Shown one piece after another: positions 35,151 through 45,528 of a DNA stretch of 64,000 bases. Made by a program: the position numbers and the translations under genes. The notes under the pieces are model-generated. The model did no database searches, was not told the origin of the DNA, and was given only the letters and a program-made list of their open reading frames with translations. The stretch's first letter is position 1; every line of letters begins with the position of its first letter. Source of the DNA: Leucothrix mucor DSM 2157 (GTDB lineage Bacteria; Pseudomonadota; Gammaproteobacteria; Thiotrichales; Thiotrichaceae); NCBI RefSeq assembly GCF_000419525.1, contig NZ_ATTE01000001.1, positions 806,001-870,000 of the forward strand. The letters are read 5' to 3'.

Positions 35151-35777
35151 ATGAGCGAGTATTTTCTTATTCATCCGGACAATCCACAGCATCGCTTAAT
35201 CGCGAAAGCCGTCGAAATAGTACACAAGGGTGGTGTAATCGTCTATCCAACGGATTCGAGCTACGCCATAGGCTGTTTATTGGGTAACAAGCGTGGAGCA
35301 GAGCGTATTCGCCGTATCCGCCAGCTCGATAAAGACCACAACTTCACCCTGATGTGCCGTGATTTATCTGATATTTCGCAGTATTCTAGAGTAGATAATA
35401 TTAACTACAGATTACTCAAAGCCCAAACACCTGGGGCATATACCTTTATTTTACCCGCTACGGGCGAGGTGCCGCGCCGCTTGCAAAACCCGCGCCGGCG
35501 TACCATTGGCTTGCGAATCCCCGATAATCTCATCGCACAGGCGTTATTAGCGGAACTTGGCGAGCCATTGATGTCTAGTACCCTGATTATGCCAGATGAA
35601 GACTTTCCAATGACCGATCCGTATCAAATTCGGTTACAATTAGAACACCATGTCGATTTAATTATTGATGGCGGTTACAGCGGCCACCAGCCAACCACGG
35701 TGATAGATCTCACCGATGATGAGCCTGTGTTGCTGCGTGAAGGTAAGGGTGACGTCGACTGGTTAGTCCGTCACTAA
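35151..35777 (+). CDS. yciO: YciO, Sua5/YrdC-family protein
   Basis: 208 residues. YrdC fold: GGVIVYPTDSSYAIGC near the N-terminus, RIRRIRQLDKDHNFTLMC (the K-x-R substrate motif region), and TPGAYTFILPATGEVPRR. YciO is a paralogue of the threonylcarbamoyl-AMP synthase TsaC/Sua5, here close to trpS and scpAB as in other gammaproteobacteria. Whether it can replace TsaC cannot be told from the sequence. Confidence 0.92.
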   Translation: MSEYFLIHPDNPQHRLIAKAVEIVHKGGVIVYPTDSSYAIGCLLGNKRGAERIRRIRQLDKDHNFTLMCRDLSDISQYSRVDNINYRLLKAQTPGAYTFILPATGEVPRRLQNPRRRTIGLRIPDNLIAQALLAELGEPLMSSTLIMPDEDFPMTDPYQIRLQLEHHVDLIIDGGYSGHQPTTVIDLTDDEPVLLREGKGDVDWLVRH

Positions 35778-35826
35778 GCCATATTTTACGATACCGAACT
35801 ATTTAAAAAACTAAGAGAGCAATTCC

Positions 35827-37041
35827 TTGAGTACCAATTCTACGCAAAATGAACGTGTCGTTTCCGGCATGCGTCCTACCGGTCGTTTACACCTTGGGCA
35901 TTACCACGGTGTTATTAAGAACTGGGTAGAAATGCAGCTGAACTATGAGTGTTTCTTTTTTGTGGCTGACTGGCACGCGCTGACGACCCATTATGAAGAC
36001 CCAAGTCGGACGCCAGACCATGTAGAAGAAATGGTGATTGACTGGTTGGCCGCGGGTATTAGCCCCAGTTCAGCGACCATCTTCTTGCAATCAATGGTAC
36101 CGGAGCATGCTGAATTGCACTTGCTGCTGTCGATGATCACTCCGCTAGGCTGGCTTGAGCGGGTGCCAACATACAAAGATCAGCAGGAAAAATTGCGTGA
36201 GAAAGATTTGGCGACTTACGGATTTTTGGGCTATCCATTGCTCCAGTCCGCTGACATTCTGATGTACAAAGCGGACTTTGTGCCGGTTGGTGAAGATCAG
36301 ATTTCGCACATCGAATTAACGCGTGAAGTGGCGCGTCGTTTTAACTACTTATACGGCCGTGAGCCTGATTTTGAAAAGCGTGCTGAAGAAGCTGTGGCCA
36401 AAATGGGTAAGAAGAACGCTAAGGCTTATCGCAACTACCGCAAAGCTTATCAAGAGCAGGGCGATTCTGAAGCCTTGACCGTGGCGCAGGCGCTGCTTAA
36501 CTCTCAGCAAAATATTTCACTGGGTGATAAAGAGCGTTTGTTTGGCTACTTGGAAGGCATTAGTAAGATCATTCTGCCAGAGCCTCAGGCACGCTTGACG
36601 CCAGCCTCTAAAATGCCAGGATTAGACGGCCAGAAAATGTCTAAGTCCTACGGCAACACCATTGCGCTACGTGAAGAGCCTGATGATGTGGTTCAGAAGT
36701 TGCGTAAAATGCCAACTGATCCAGCGCGTGTTCGCAGAACTGATCCCGGCGATCCGGCGAAATGTCCGGTCTGGCAGTTGCACGAAGTGTATTCTAATGA
36801 CTCGACCAAAGAGTGGGTTATCGAAGGCTGTAAATCAGCGGGTATTGGTTGCTTGGATTGCAAACAACCAGTGATCGATGGCGTATTAGCGGAGTTAGCT
36901 CCAATGCGTGCGCGTGGACTGGAGTTTGAAAAAGATCGCCAGTTAGTTCGCGATATTATTACCGATGGTAGCGAGGCGGCACGCAATGTGGCGCGCGAAA
37001 CCTTGGACGATGTGGTTGAAGCCATGCGTTTTTCACGCTAA
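35827..37041 (+). CDS. trpS: Tryptophanyl-tRNA synthetase, long form
   Basis: 404 residues. Class I aminoacyl-tRNA synthetase; HIGH-type motif HLGHY and KMSKS in QKMSKSYGN. It is about 70 residues longer than E. coli TrpS because of a Lys/Glu/Ala-rich insertion (about 180-235) between the tRNA-binding region and the KMSKS loop, as in the long TrpS of Pseudomonas and relatives. The start is TTG; no in-frame ATG occurs before the catalytic Rossmann core. Followed 17 bases later by scpA. Confidence 0.95.
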   Translation: MSTNSTQNERVVSGMRPTGRLHLGHYHGVIKNWVEMQLNYECFFFVADWHALTTHYEDPSRTPDHVEEMVIDWLAAGISPSSATIFLQSMVPEHAELHLLLSMITPLGWLERVPTYKDQQEKLREKDLATYGFLGYPLLQSADILMYKADFVPVGEDQISHIELTREVARRFNYLYGREPDFEKRAEEAVAKMGKKNAKAYRNYRKAYQEQGDSEALTVAQALLNSQQNISLGDKERLFGYLEGISKIILPEPQARLTPASKMPGLDGQKMSKSYGNTIALREEPDDVVQKLRKMPTDPARVRRTDPGDPAKCPVWQLHEVYSNDSTKEWVIEGCKSAGIGCLDCKQPVIDGVLAELAPMRARGLEFEKDRQLVRDIITDGSEAARNVARETLDDVVEAMRFSR

Positions 37042-37058
37042 TCATTGCGTGAATTTTA

Positions 37059-37922
37059 ATGCCTGAAACCGCAGAGTTAACCGGTGCATTGCCGGTTCAG
37101 CAGGAGCTGCCCCTTGCCATTGTGCAAGGTGAAAAAGTCACCGCGTTTCCGGAGGATTTATACATTCCTCCGGATGCGTTGGAAGTTATTCTGGAGAGCT
37201 TCGAAGGCCCGCTGGATTTACTCCTCTACCTGATTCGACGTCAAAACCTCAATATTCTCGATATTCCAATTGCTGAAATTACCAAGCAATACATGGCGTA
37301 TGTTGAGGTAATGCATCATCACAACCTCGATTTGGCGGCAGAATATTTGGTGATGGCGGCGCTGCTGGCTGAGATCAAATCCCGAATGCTATTACCGCAA
37401 CGCGCCAGTGCTGAAGAGGATGCGGATGATCCGCGTGCTGATTTGGTCAGGCGTTTGCAAGAGTACGAGCGCTTTAAGCAAGCGGCGGAAGATGTCGATA
37501 ACTTGCCACGCTGCGAACGCGATTTACAAGTTAGCCAAGTGACGCCGATACGCGCTGATAAAACCGTGACGCATCCAGAGATTAGCTTGCAAGAGCTGCT
37601 GAATGTATTTAACGAAGTGTTGCAGCGGGTTGATCTTAAAACACATCACCAGATTCGTCGGGAAACAATTTCCGTTCGCGCCAGAATGACGCAGGTCTTG
37701 AGTGCCTTAAAAGCAGGACGCTTTGTCTCCTTTGAAACCTTGTTGTTAGACGGTCAGGGGCGATTAGGCGTGGTGGTAACCTTTTTGGCGGTGTTGGAAT
37801 TGCTCAAAAGCCGGGTGATTGATTTAACCCAAACCGACCCGTTCGGGCCAATCTTTGTGAAGCCGGTTGGCGCATCGGAAGAGAGTGAAAATGGAACAGA
37901 AGAAACTACTCTGCATACTTGA
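37059..37922 (+). CDS. scpA: Segregation and condensation protein A (kleisin)
   Basis: 287 residues. Kleisin of the SMC-ScpAB condensin. Hallmark FEGPLDLLLYLIRRQNLNILDIPIAEIT near residue 45, then YLVMAALLAEIKSRMLLP. An extra 35-residue N-terminal extension precedes the core. Overlaps scpB by 32 bases. Whether SMC itself is nearby cannot be seen here. Confidence 0.95.
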   Translation: MPETAELTGALPVQQELPLAIVQGEKVTAFPEDLYIPPDALEVILESFEGPLDLLLYLIRRQNLNILDIPIAEITKQYMAYVEVMHHHNLDLAAEYLVMAALLAEIKSRMLLPQRASAEEDADDPRADLVRRLQEYERFKQAAEDVDNLPRCERDLQVSQVTPIRADKTVTHPEISLQELLNVFNEVLQRVDLKTHHQIRRETISVRARMTQVLSALKAGRFVSFETLLLDGQGRLGVVVTFLAVLELLKSRVIDLTQTDPFGPIFVKPVGASEESENGTEETTLHT

Positions 37923-38547
37923 AGCAATCCTGATTAGTGCTGAAAAGCCTTTATCGGTTGAACGCCTGATGCAATATTTCCCGCCGGAGCAGGAGATCAA
38001 TAAAGGCCGCTTACGCGATGCCTTGTCGGAGCTGGCGGGTCGTTGCTATGAGCGGGGCTTTGAACTGCGGCAAGTGGCTGGCGGCTATCGCTTCCAAACG
38101 CGCGAAGAATATAAAGAGTGGGTTTCCCGCCATTGGGATGAGCGCCCACCGCGTTATTCCCGTGCCTTGTTGGAAATTTTAGCGCTGATTATGTATCGCC
38201 AGCCGATTACTCGTGCCGAGATTGAAGAGGTTCGTGGGGTGGCGGTGAGCTCTAATATCATTCGCACCTTGCAAGAGCGTGATTGGATTAAAGTGATTGG
38301 CCATAAAGAAGTACCGGGGCGTCCTGAGATGTTTGGAACCACGCCGGAATTGCTGAATTACTTTAATCTCAGCTCACTGGATGAGTTGCCGGATTTGGCG
38401 GCAATCAGGAATCTGGATGAGATTTATCCGGACTTGCCCGCAATGACCAAAGCGAAAATTACACCGGAAGCAGGCACTGAAGATGATGCGGACGCTGAGG
38501 CCAAAACAGGCACTACTGACGACGAAGATGCTGACTTATACGCCTGA
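37891..38547 (+). CDS. scpB: Segregation and condensation protein B
   Basis: 218 residues from ATG 37891 (MEQKKLLCILEAIL), inside the end of scpA. Two winged-helix domains: LEAILISAEKPLSVERLMQYF, and later LLEILALIMYRQPITRAEIEEVRGVAVSSNIIRTL with RPEMFGTTPELLNYF, the ScpB signature. The C-terminal tail is strongly acidic (EDDADAEAK and DDEDADLYA). Partner of ScpA. Confidence 0.95.
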   Translation: MEQKKLLCILEAILISAEKPLSVERLMQYFPPEQEINKGRLRDALSELAGRCYERGFELRQVAGGYRFQTREEYKEWVSRHWDERPPRYSRALLEILALIMYRQPITRAEIEEVRGVAVSSNIIRTLQERDWIKVIGHKEVPGRPEMFGTTPELLNYFNLSSLDELPDLAAIRNLDEIYPDLPAMTKAKITPEAGTEDDADAEAKTGTTDDEDADLYA

Positions 38548-38667
38548 GCCATGGTGCTCTGATAAGAAATTTATTCAATGTTCATAGAAAACATCAAATA
38601 GCGATTTGTAAACTTTGCGGTTAACTTGAAGTCTAATTTTTAGTTGTAATTGGCTTTGAGTCAATAA

Positions 38668-38681
38668 TGACCAATTGGTCA
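38668..38681. promoter_or_regulatory. 14-base perfect palindrome upstream of secreted-protein gene
   Basis: TGACCAATTGGTCA lies 75 bases before the start at 38756 and resembles the operators of TetR-family repressors. It is followed by a hairpin AGCGTTT...AAACGCT (38681-38702). No regulator gene is next to it, so the factor is unknown. Confidence 0.45.
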
Positions 38682-38755
38682 GCGTTTTAAGGAAGAAACG
38701 CTGCGACCGATTGTAGGACCACAATTTTGTTTGCAACAGTGACAAGGATGACACT

Positions 38756-39205
38756 ATGAAAACAGTAATGCTGATGACCTTACTCGCAGCCGTTGGAATT
38801 AACAGTGCTAGCGCCGACTTGGTCAATACCCGCTTAAATCCGAATGATGTTAAGGACCGCTACTTTATCCCCGTGAACACTGAGGTGATCGCTGGCCGTA
38901 ACATGCGAGTCAATGGCACCAACTCCTGCCGTATTACACTCACTGGTCGTTGGACTAGCAATAGCGAAAATGCCACGGCGGTGATTATGTTACCGAATGG
39001 CGCACGCTTGCTAAATGTCCGCATTATCGAGTCGACCCCGGTGGTGGGGCGCTGTGCTAAGACCTATTCGGCAAGTGCTGAAAATGCGGTACAATGCCAA
39101 TTGTCCGGCATTGTCCGTAACCAAAAAATAACCCTGCAAGCCCGCTATCATCAGGCGATTCCTAATGATGGGGAGTGCTCGGCTTATCTGGGTGGAGGCC
39201 GCTGA
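38756..39205 (+). CDS. Small secreted cysteine-containing protein, unknown
   Basis: 149 residues. Signal peptide MKTVMLMTLLAAVGINSASA with a clear Ala-Ser-Ala cut, then a 129-residue mature domain rich in beta-type sequence with four cysteines (SCRITL, GRCAKTY, QCQLSG, ECSAYL) that could form two disulfides. No family recognised. Same strand as the DUF1704 gene 27 bases later, with which it may be co-transcribed. Confidence 0.75.
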   Translation: MKTVMLMTLLAAVGINSASADLVNTRLNPNDVKDRYFIPVNTEVIAGRNMRVNGTNSCRITLTGRWTSNSENATAVIMLPNGARLLNVRIIESTPVVGRCAKTYSASAENAVQCQLSGIVRNQKITLQARYHQAIPNDGECSAYLGGGR

Positions 39206-39232
39206 CACCAATATAATAAAATAGGTGGGTTT

Positions 39233-40522
39233 ATGAGTCTGGAACAAGAACAGCAACGCATCAGTAATTTATCCAACCTGTTATATCAGGCATCCAAACC
39301 CCTTCGATTGCTAACGCATATTGGCTGGGATCATTCGATTAAGGATCGCTTTTTTGCGAATAAAGCCAAAGAGCTTCCGGTCGTTAGTTATCCCAAACAT
39401 GATCCCAGCCAAACCTTAGCAATATTAGAAACGGTGCGCTCCCAGCTCAAACGCGGCACGCGCATTGATAACTGGCTACTGGATACCGCTCAGGATCTGG
39501 AAACCACCGCCAAATTGCTGCAGCACTGCGGCACATCTGATTTCTTCAAATACTCCCAAGATCTGTACGGCTCACCCACCAGCACGCTCATTGATGAAAA
39601 CAATACCTCCTTTGGCTTGGCGACTCAGTTAACGGACTTATTCGGCAGCTTTAACTCCATTGATTTAGGTGTGGCTGAGGCGGCCGATATCAGTGCAGAT
39701 ACTGTGGCTGATCGAATGCGCCGCGCCTCTCGCCAGATGTTTGGTACTGATGCCCCTGAAGTCATGGTTGTAGATAATCTCTCGGCCAATGCTTTAGCGG
39801 GTGCCAGCCGCATCCGAATTCGTCGCGGTGCGCGCTTTAGCAGTAACGATATCCAGCAATTAATTCATCACGAAGCCTATATTCATGTGGCAACAGCGCT
39901 GAATGGGCGCGAACAAAAGCATTTACGAATCCTCGGAGCTAGTCATCCCGGTACCACCAAAACGCAGGAAGGATTGGCGGTATTCGCCGAGTTTATTACC
40001 GGCTCCATGGATATTGACCGCATGCACCGCTTGGCTGATCGGGTTATCGCTATTCAAATGGCAGTGGAGGGCGCGGACTTTCTGCAAGTGTATGATTACT
40101 TCCTGCAACGCATCGGTAACGAAGGCCAAGCCTTTGAAAATACCCGTCGCGTATTTCGGGGCGGTACACTCACGGGCGGCGCACCGTTTACCAAAGACAT
40201 TGTGTATTTAGATGGCTTGCTGCGGGTGCATAATTTCTTGCGCTCAATTGTGGCCAGCAAGCGCACCGATGTTTTACGGATGCTATTTTGCGGCAAGCTG
40301 GATATTGAAGACATTCCGGTACTTTGCGAATTGGCGAGTTTAGGCTTGTGCCAACCTGCGCATTATTTACCGCCTTGGGCTTCTGATTTGCGCTTTTTAC
40401 TGGCCTATCTCACGTACTCCAGCTTCCTCAATAAAATTGACCTCACGCAAGTGAATGCGCATTACCGCAAGCTGCTGCACGATGCGCCGCACGTGACGAT
40501 TCCCGGAGTGCGCGAGCGCTAA
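39233..40522 (+). CDS. DUF1704 (QEGLA-motif) putative metallopeptidase
   Basis: 429 residues. The zinc-binding HHEAYIH (about 212-218) and the family motif QEGLAVFAEF (about 244-253) are visible, with a helical N-terminal part. DUF1704 is often annotated as a flavohemoglobin-expression-modulating protein, and eukaryotic relatives (MATCAP) are tubulin tyrosine carboxypeptidases, so a carboxypeptidase-like function is possible. No signal peptide. Context gives no substrate. Confidence 0.88.
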   Translation: MSLEQEQQRISNLSNLLYQASKPLRLLTHIGWDHSIKDRFFANKAKELPVVSYPKHDPSQTLAILETVRSQLKRGTRIDNWLLDTAQDLETTAKLLQHCGTSDFFKYSQDLYGSPTSTLIDENNTSFGLATQLTDLFGSFNSIDLGVAEAADISADTVADRMRRASRQMFGTDAPEVMVVDNLSANALAGASRIRIRRGARFSSNDIQQLIHHEAYIHVATALNGREQKHLRILGASHPGTTKTQEGLAVFAEFITGSMDIDRMHRLADRVIAIQMAVEGADFLQVYDYFLQRIGNEGQAFENTRRVFRGGTLTGGAPFTKDIVYLDGLLRVHNFLRSIVASKRTDVLRMLFCGKLDIEDIPVLCELASLGLCQPAHYLPPWASDLRFLLAYLTYSSFLNKIDLTQVNAHYRKLLHDAPHVTIPGVRER

Positions 40523-40640
40523 TCGCCTTAGCCAAGGTAATCACGCAGACATCGAAAATATTTAGAGTGGCGCGGTGAGTTACAGTTAAAAGCGTTATAC
40601 AATGGCGGGCTTCGAACCACAGAAATCAGGGTCTTCCATT

Positions 40641-42596
40641 ATGTCATCAGCGAACAACTCCCTCCTCTGGACGCCTTCTCCCGAGACTATTGCCAATACC
40701 AATATGCAGCATTTCATCGAGTGGGTGAATCAGCAGTACGGTTTGGCGCTGGAAGATTACGCGGCGCTGCATCAGTGGTCGGTGACGCAGACGGCTGATT
40801 TTTGGAATGCGATTTGGGATTTCTGTGGGGTGATTGCCAGCGAGCGTGGTGAGATTACGCTGGAACATGCAACGCCAATGATCGAGGCACAATTTTTCCC
40901 ACAAGCTCGCCTGAACTTTGCAGAAAACCTATTGCGTCGTAATGATGATAGCGAAGCCGTGGTGTTTCGTGGCGAAGACAAGTTGGAATATCGCCTGAGC
41001 TGGGCGGATTTGCATGCGCAGACTTCTTCACTGGCGCAGTGTTTACAAGCCAGTGGTGTAGGTGAGGGCGACCGTGTTGCGGCGATGATTCCAAATATGC
41101 CGGAAGCGATTATCGGCATGTTAGCGACTAGCTCGATCGGTGGCGTGTGGGCTTCTTGCTCACCGGAGTTTGGCGCACAAGGATTGCTGGATCGTTTTGG
41201 CCAGATTGAGCCAACCGTATTGATCGTTTGTGATGGCTATTACTACAACGGCAAAGTGATTGATGTGCGCGAGAAAGCGGCAGAGTTAGCCGCTGCCATG
41301 CCATCAGTTAAACAGGTTATCTATGTGCCTTATGTCAAGCTGGAAGCCTTGCCTGCGATGGGTATTAGCTGGTCAGAGATATTAGAAAAGTATCCTGCCA
41401 AGCCGCTTAGTTTTGCGCAGCTGCCATTTAATCACCCGCTGTATATTCTGTTTTCTAGTGGTACGACCGGCAAGCCAAAGTGCATTGTGCATGGCGCGGG
41501 TGGCACCTTATTGCAGCACTTAAAAGAGCATAAATTACACAGCGATGCCAAGCCCGGCGATCGCGTTTTCTACTTCACGACCTGTACGTGGATGATGTGG
41601 AATTGGTTAGTTTCTGCATTGGCAGCAGAAGCCACGGTATTGCTTTATGATGGCTCGCCCTTTGCGCCTGAAAAAACAGCGGTGCTGGACTATCTTCAAG
41701 CTGAAAAAGCGACATTCTTTGGTACTTCAGCTAAGTATATTGATGAGCTGAAAAAATCTGGCCTTAGCCCTAAAGACACGCATGATTTAAGTACGGTTCG
41801 CACCATTGCCTCTACCGGCTCGCCGCTAATGCCAGATAGTTTTGATTATGTGTATGACCATATCAAATCTGATGTGTGTTTGGCTTCGATTGCAGGTGGT
41901 ACGGATATCGTATCGTGCTTTGTATTGGGTAATCCAACAGGGCCGGTTTATCGCGGTGAGATTCAATGTCGTGGTTTGGGTATGGCGGTTGAAGTCTGGG
42001 ATGACGATGGCAAGCCAGCTGCTGATAATAAAGGCGAGTTAGTGTGCTCCGTGGCATTCCCTTGTATGCCCGTTGGCTTTTGGAATGATGATGACAATTC
42101 ACGTTATCAAGCAGCGTATTTTGATAAATTTCCGGGCTTTTGGGCACATGGCGATTTAGCTGAAATTACTGAAACCGGCGGCGTGATTATTCATGGCCGT
42201 TCAGATGCGACATTAAATCCTGGTGGCGTGCGCATCGGTACTGCTGAGATTTACCGTCAGGTAGAGGTATTTCCTGAAGTTAAAGAGGCAATGGCAATTG
42301 GCCAGCAGTTCGATGGTGATGTGCGGGTGATTTTGTTTGTGGTGCTGACTAATGATGGCACTTTGAACGATGACTTTGTGAAAACCCTGAAAACAGCCAT
42401 CCGCACCGGTGCAAGCCCTCGCCATGTGCCGGCTAAAATTATTCAAGTTGCCGAATTACCGCGGACTGCAAGTGGTAAAATCGTGGAACTGGCGGTGCGC
42501 GATGTTGTGCATGGCCGCGAAGTGAAAAACAAAACTGCGCTGGCTAATCCAGAAGCGCTCGATTTATTTAAAGACCTACCGGAGCTACAAGCTTAG
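40641..42596 (+). CDS. Acetoacetyl-CoA ligase (acetoacetate--CoA synthetase)
   Basis: 651 residues from ATG 40641. ANL-superfamily adenylate-forming enzyme; P-loop SSGTTGKPKCIVHGAGG, WMMWNWLVSAL, AGGTDIVSCFV and the C-terminal TASGKIVELAVR hinge/lysine region are typical of acetoacetyl-CoA synthetases. Activates acetoacetate with ATP and CoA, serving ketone-body or polyhydroxybutyrate metabolism. rlmG follows immediately after its stop (TAG-ATG). Confidence 0.92.
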   Translation: MSSANNSLLWTPSPETIANTNMQHFIEWVNQQYGLALEDYAALHQWSVTQTADFWNAIWDFCGVIASERGEITLEHATPMIEAQFFPQARLNFAENLLRRNDDSEAVVFRGEDKLEYRLSWADLHAQTSSLAQCLQASGVGEGDRVAAMIPNMPEAIIGMLATSSIGGVWASCSPEFGAQGLLDRFGQIEPTVLIVCDGYYYNGKVIDVREKAAELAAAMPSVKQVIYVPYVKLEALPAMGISWSEILEKYPAKPLSFAQLPFNHPLYILFSSGTTGKPKCIVHGAGGTLLQHLKEHKLHSDAKPGDRVFYFTTCTWMMWNWLVSALAAEATVLLYDGSPFAPEKTAVLDYLQAEKATFFGTSAKYIDELKKSGLSPKDTHDLSTVRTIASTGSPLMPDSFDYVYDHIKSDVCLASIAGGTDIVSCFVLGNPTGPVYRGEIQCRGLGMAVEVWDDDGKPAADNKGELVCSVAFPCMPVGFWNDDDNSRYQAAYFDKFPGFWAHGDLAEITETGGVIIHGRSDATLNPGGVRIGTAEIYRQVEVFPEVKEAMAIGQQFDGDVRVILFVVLTNDGTLNDDFVKTLKTAIRTGASPRHVPAKIIQVAELPRTASGKIVELAVRDVVHGREVKNKTALANPEALDLFKDLPELQA

Positions 42597-43736
42597 ATGG
42601 AAATTCTACAGTCGCCATTTGGTGATGCGCAACTCATACGCTGGCCTATTCGTAAGCAAGAAACCTTAAGAGCCTGGGACGCCGCAGATGAATATCTGCT
42701 GCAACATTTGTCTGAAAAACCGGAGTTGTTTGAAGGCAAATCCCCTCGCATTTTATTGGTGAATGACGCGTTTGGTGCTTTAAGCGTATCCCTGCGCGAG
42801 TACCAACCGGTGAGCTGGTCGGACTCCAGCCTGAGCCATTTGGCGGCTGAGGAAAATCTGCGCCAGAATGAAGCAGCGCATCCTTTGCAGGTATTATGCT
42901 CGACGGAAGAACCTGAAGGCACCTTTGATATTGTGCTGATTAAGATTCCGAAAACCACGGCATTATTGGATGACCAGCTGGCGCATTTACGCGCACACAT
43001 TACAGCGGAGACTGTGATTGTTGGTGCGGGTATGGTCAAGCATTTGCAACGCTCTGCCTTCCAGAGCTTTGAAAAATTTATCGGTCCACTGACTACTTCA
43101 TTGGCTCAGAAAAAGGCGCGTTTGATTTTCTGCCAGCTTGATCCGGCGTTAAAGGCACCTAAATCGCCGTATCCCTCGACTTATACCGATCCTGAAATAG
43201 CGATGCCGCTAATCAATCACGCCAATTTGTTCTCTCGTGAGCATTTGGACCTGGGTGCGCGCTTTTTCTTGTCTCAGCTTTCATCTATTCCAGCCGCGCA
43301 GCAGATTATCGATCTGGCCTGTGGTAATGGCGTGTTAGGGCTCAAGCTACAACAGCAACAGCCAAACGCACAGCTGCGTTTTTTAGATGAGTCGTATATG
43401 GCGATTGCCTCAGCCGAGACGAATTATCTGAAAGCCTTCCCTGAGAATTTGAATGACGCGAGCTTTGAAGTCGCAGATGGTTTGAAAACCACGGCTGAAA
43501 AATCGGCGGATTTAATTGTGTGTAATCCACCGTTTCATCAGCAGCATGTGATTGGTGATCAGATCGCGTTGGAGATGTTTCAGGATAGTCGCAATTGTTT
43601 GGTTAAAGGCGGCCAGCTTTGGATTGTGGCGAATCGTCATCTGGACTATGTCGACAAGCTTAAGCGCATTTTTGGTAACTGCCGAACGGTGACCTCTAAT
43701 AAGAAATTCCTGATCTTAAGTGCAGTTCGTCGTTAA
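42597..43736 (+). CDS. rlmG: 23S rRNA (guanine-N2) methyltransferase RlmG
   Basis: 379 residues, the length of RlmG. It has an N-terminal RsmC/RlmG domain (LNDAFGALS-like VNDAFGALSVSL) and a C-terminal SAM-dependent methyltransferase with IDLACGNGVLGLKL, FLDESYMAI and the catalytic NPPFHQQHV motif (about 310). RlmG methylates G1835 of 23S rRNA (E. coli numbering). The ending RHLDYVDKLKRIFGNC matches RlmG better than RsmC. Confidence 0.93.
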   Translation: MEILQSPFGDAQLIRWPIRKQETLRAWDAADEYLLQHLSEKPELFEGKSPRILLVNDAFGALSVSLREYQPVSWSDSSLSHLAAEENLRQNEAAHPLQVLCSTEEPEGTFDIVLIKIPKTTALLDDQLAHLRAHITAETVIVGAGMVKHLQRSAFQSFEKFIGPLTTSLAQKKARLIFCQLDPALKAPKSPYPSTYTDPEIAMPLINHANLFSREHLDLGARFFLSQLSSIPAAQQIIDLACGNGVLGLKLQQQQPNAQLRFLDESYMAIASAETNYLKAFPENLNDASFEVADGLKTTAEKSADLIVCNPPFHQQHVIGDQIALEMFQDSRNCLVKGGQLWIVANRHLDYVDKLKRIFGNCRTVTSNKKFLILSAVRR

Positions 43737-43827
43737 TTATCTGACAAACTATTAGAAGATCCGGTGCTTTTCGTAGGCTTTGCTATACTGATGGTGTAGA
43801 GACTTATCCCAATCAAGTGGTTAATAA

Positions 43828-45528
43828 ATGACAATATTAGGTGTTGACCTGGGTACCACAAACAGTGCCTGCGGTGTCTGGCGAAACGAAAAAGCAGAAC
43901 TAATCCCCAATGCACTTGGGGATTTTTTAACCCCTTCAGTCGTGTATATCGACCCTGACAATCAGGTGCATGTTGGTAAGGTGGCACAAGAGCGCTCGAT
44001 TACCGAGCCGCAAGCCACTGCCAGCGTGTTTAAGCGATATATGGGCACCCACAAGTCGCTCACCCTGCGTGGTAAGGATTACACGGCGGTTGAGCTATCT
44101 GCGTTTATTTTATCGAGGCTCAAGGAAGACGCTGAAAAATTCCTAGGTGAAACGGTGACTCAGGCAGTGATTAGCGTGCCGGCGTATTTTAACGATACGC
44201 AGCGCAAAGCCACCAAGCAAGCTGGTGAAATGGCAGGCTTGACCGTAGAGCGTTTGGTGAATGAGCCGACAGCGGCAGCGATTGCCTATGGCTTGCACGA
44301 AAAGCCGGAACACGCGCAGTTTATGGTGCTGGATTTGGGCGGCGGCACCTTCGATGTCTCGATCATGGAATATTTCTCCGGCGTGCTGGAAGTGCATGCC
44401 TCCTCCGGTGATAATTTCCTGGGTGGAGAGGACTTTCTGGAAGTGCTGGTTAACCATTACCTAGAGGCTGCCAGTCTTAATCGTAAACAATTAAGCCATA
44501 GTGAATTGCAGAAAATTCGCAGCAAACTGGAACAGGTAAAACGCCAGTTTAATACCGTGGAATCCGTCACCATTGAGCCTATTCTGCACTCGCAAACGGA
44601 TAAGGTCACGGTGAGTCGTGAGCAATTTACTAAGCTTAGCGAGCATTTACTGCACCGAATTCAGCAGCCGATCGAAACCACTTTGCGTGATGCAAATTTA
44701 CGCCCGTCAGACTTAGATGATGTGATTCTGGTTGGTGGCGCAACCCGTATGCAAAGCCTGCGCTCGGCTGTGGCGAAAATGTTTAGACGTTTGCCGATGG
44801 CGAATATTGATCCTGACTTGGTTGTCGCTATGGGCGCTGCCATTCAGGCCGGTTTAAAAGCGCGCGATCAAGCGCTGGATGATGTGGTACTGACCGATGT
44901 CTGTCCGTATACCTTGGGCACTGGCGTATTAAATGAAGCGGATACTGCCGGACTTCAGGGCGATTTATTTAGCCCGATTTTGGAGCGTAACTCCGTGGTG
45001 CCAGCCAGTCGGGTAGCGAGCTATTTTACCGTTTATGACAAGCAGCAAGAGCTGGAATTTACCATTTACCAAGGTGAAAGCCGGCTTGTAAAAAACAATA
45101 TTTCACTGGGCTCAATCACCGTAAAAGTCCCCAAAAGTAAGAAGGGCCATGAAGGCGCTGAAGTACGCTTTAGCTATGATATGAATGGCTTGCTGGAAGT
45201 GGATATTAAGGTATTAAGCACGGGCGAAACCTATTACAAAATGATTCAAAATGCGCCGGGTGAGCTTTCTGAAAAAGAGCTGGCCGCCTCGCGTGAAAAA
45301 CTCTCTAAACTAAAATTTCATCCGCGTGAAGAAGAGACCAATCAACTCTTGATTGCACGGGCTGAGCGCTTGTTTGAAAGCCGTCTATCAGAACAGCGGC
45401 AGATGATTCAGAGTAGCCTGAAATGGTTTGAAGGCGTGCTGGAAAAGCAAAATGCTCGGGATATTAGCAATGCGCAGGATGAGTTTTGTGTGTTTTTGGA
45501 TGATCTTGAACAAGACCGATTGTTCTAA
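43828..45528 (+). CDS. hscC: Hsp70-family chaperone HscC
   Basis: 566 residues. Actin-like ATPase domain with [28 protein letters not shown], and [14 protein letters not shown]; substrate-binding domain from about 370 ([22 protein letters not shown]). Length and motifs match HscC (Hsc62), a specialised Hsp70, not DnaK. Its stop overlaps the J-domain gene by one base (TAATG), so the J-protein is probably its dedicated partner. Confidence 0.93.
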   Translation: MTILGVDLGTTNSACGVWRNEKAELIPNALGDFLTPSVVYIDPDNQVHVGKVAQERSITEPQATASVFKRYMGTHKSLTLRGKDYTAVELSAFILSRLKEDAEKFLGETVTQAVISVPAYFNDTQRKATKQAGEMAGLTVERLVNEPTAAAIAYGLHEKPEHAQFMVLDLGGGTFDVSIMEYFSGVLEVHASSGDNFLGGEDFLEVLVNHYLEAASLNRKQLSHSELQKIRSKLEQVKRQFNTVESVTIEPILHSQTDKVTVSREQFTKLSEHLLHRIQQPIETTLRDANLRPSDLDDVILVGGATRMQSLRSAVAKMFRRLPMANIDPDLVVAMGAAIQAGLKARDQALDDVVLTDVCPYTLGTGVLNEADTAGLQGDLFSPILERNSVVPASRVASYFTVYDKQQELEFTIYQGESRLVKNNISLGSITVKVPKSKKGHEGAEVRFSYDMNGLLEVDIKVLSTGETYYKMIQNAPGELSEKELAASREKLSKLKFHPREEETNQLLIARAERLFESRLSEQRQMIQSSLKWFEGVLEKQNARDISNAQDEFCVFLDDLEQDRLF

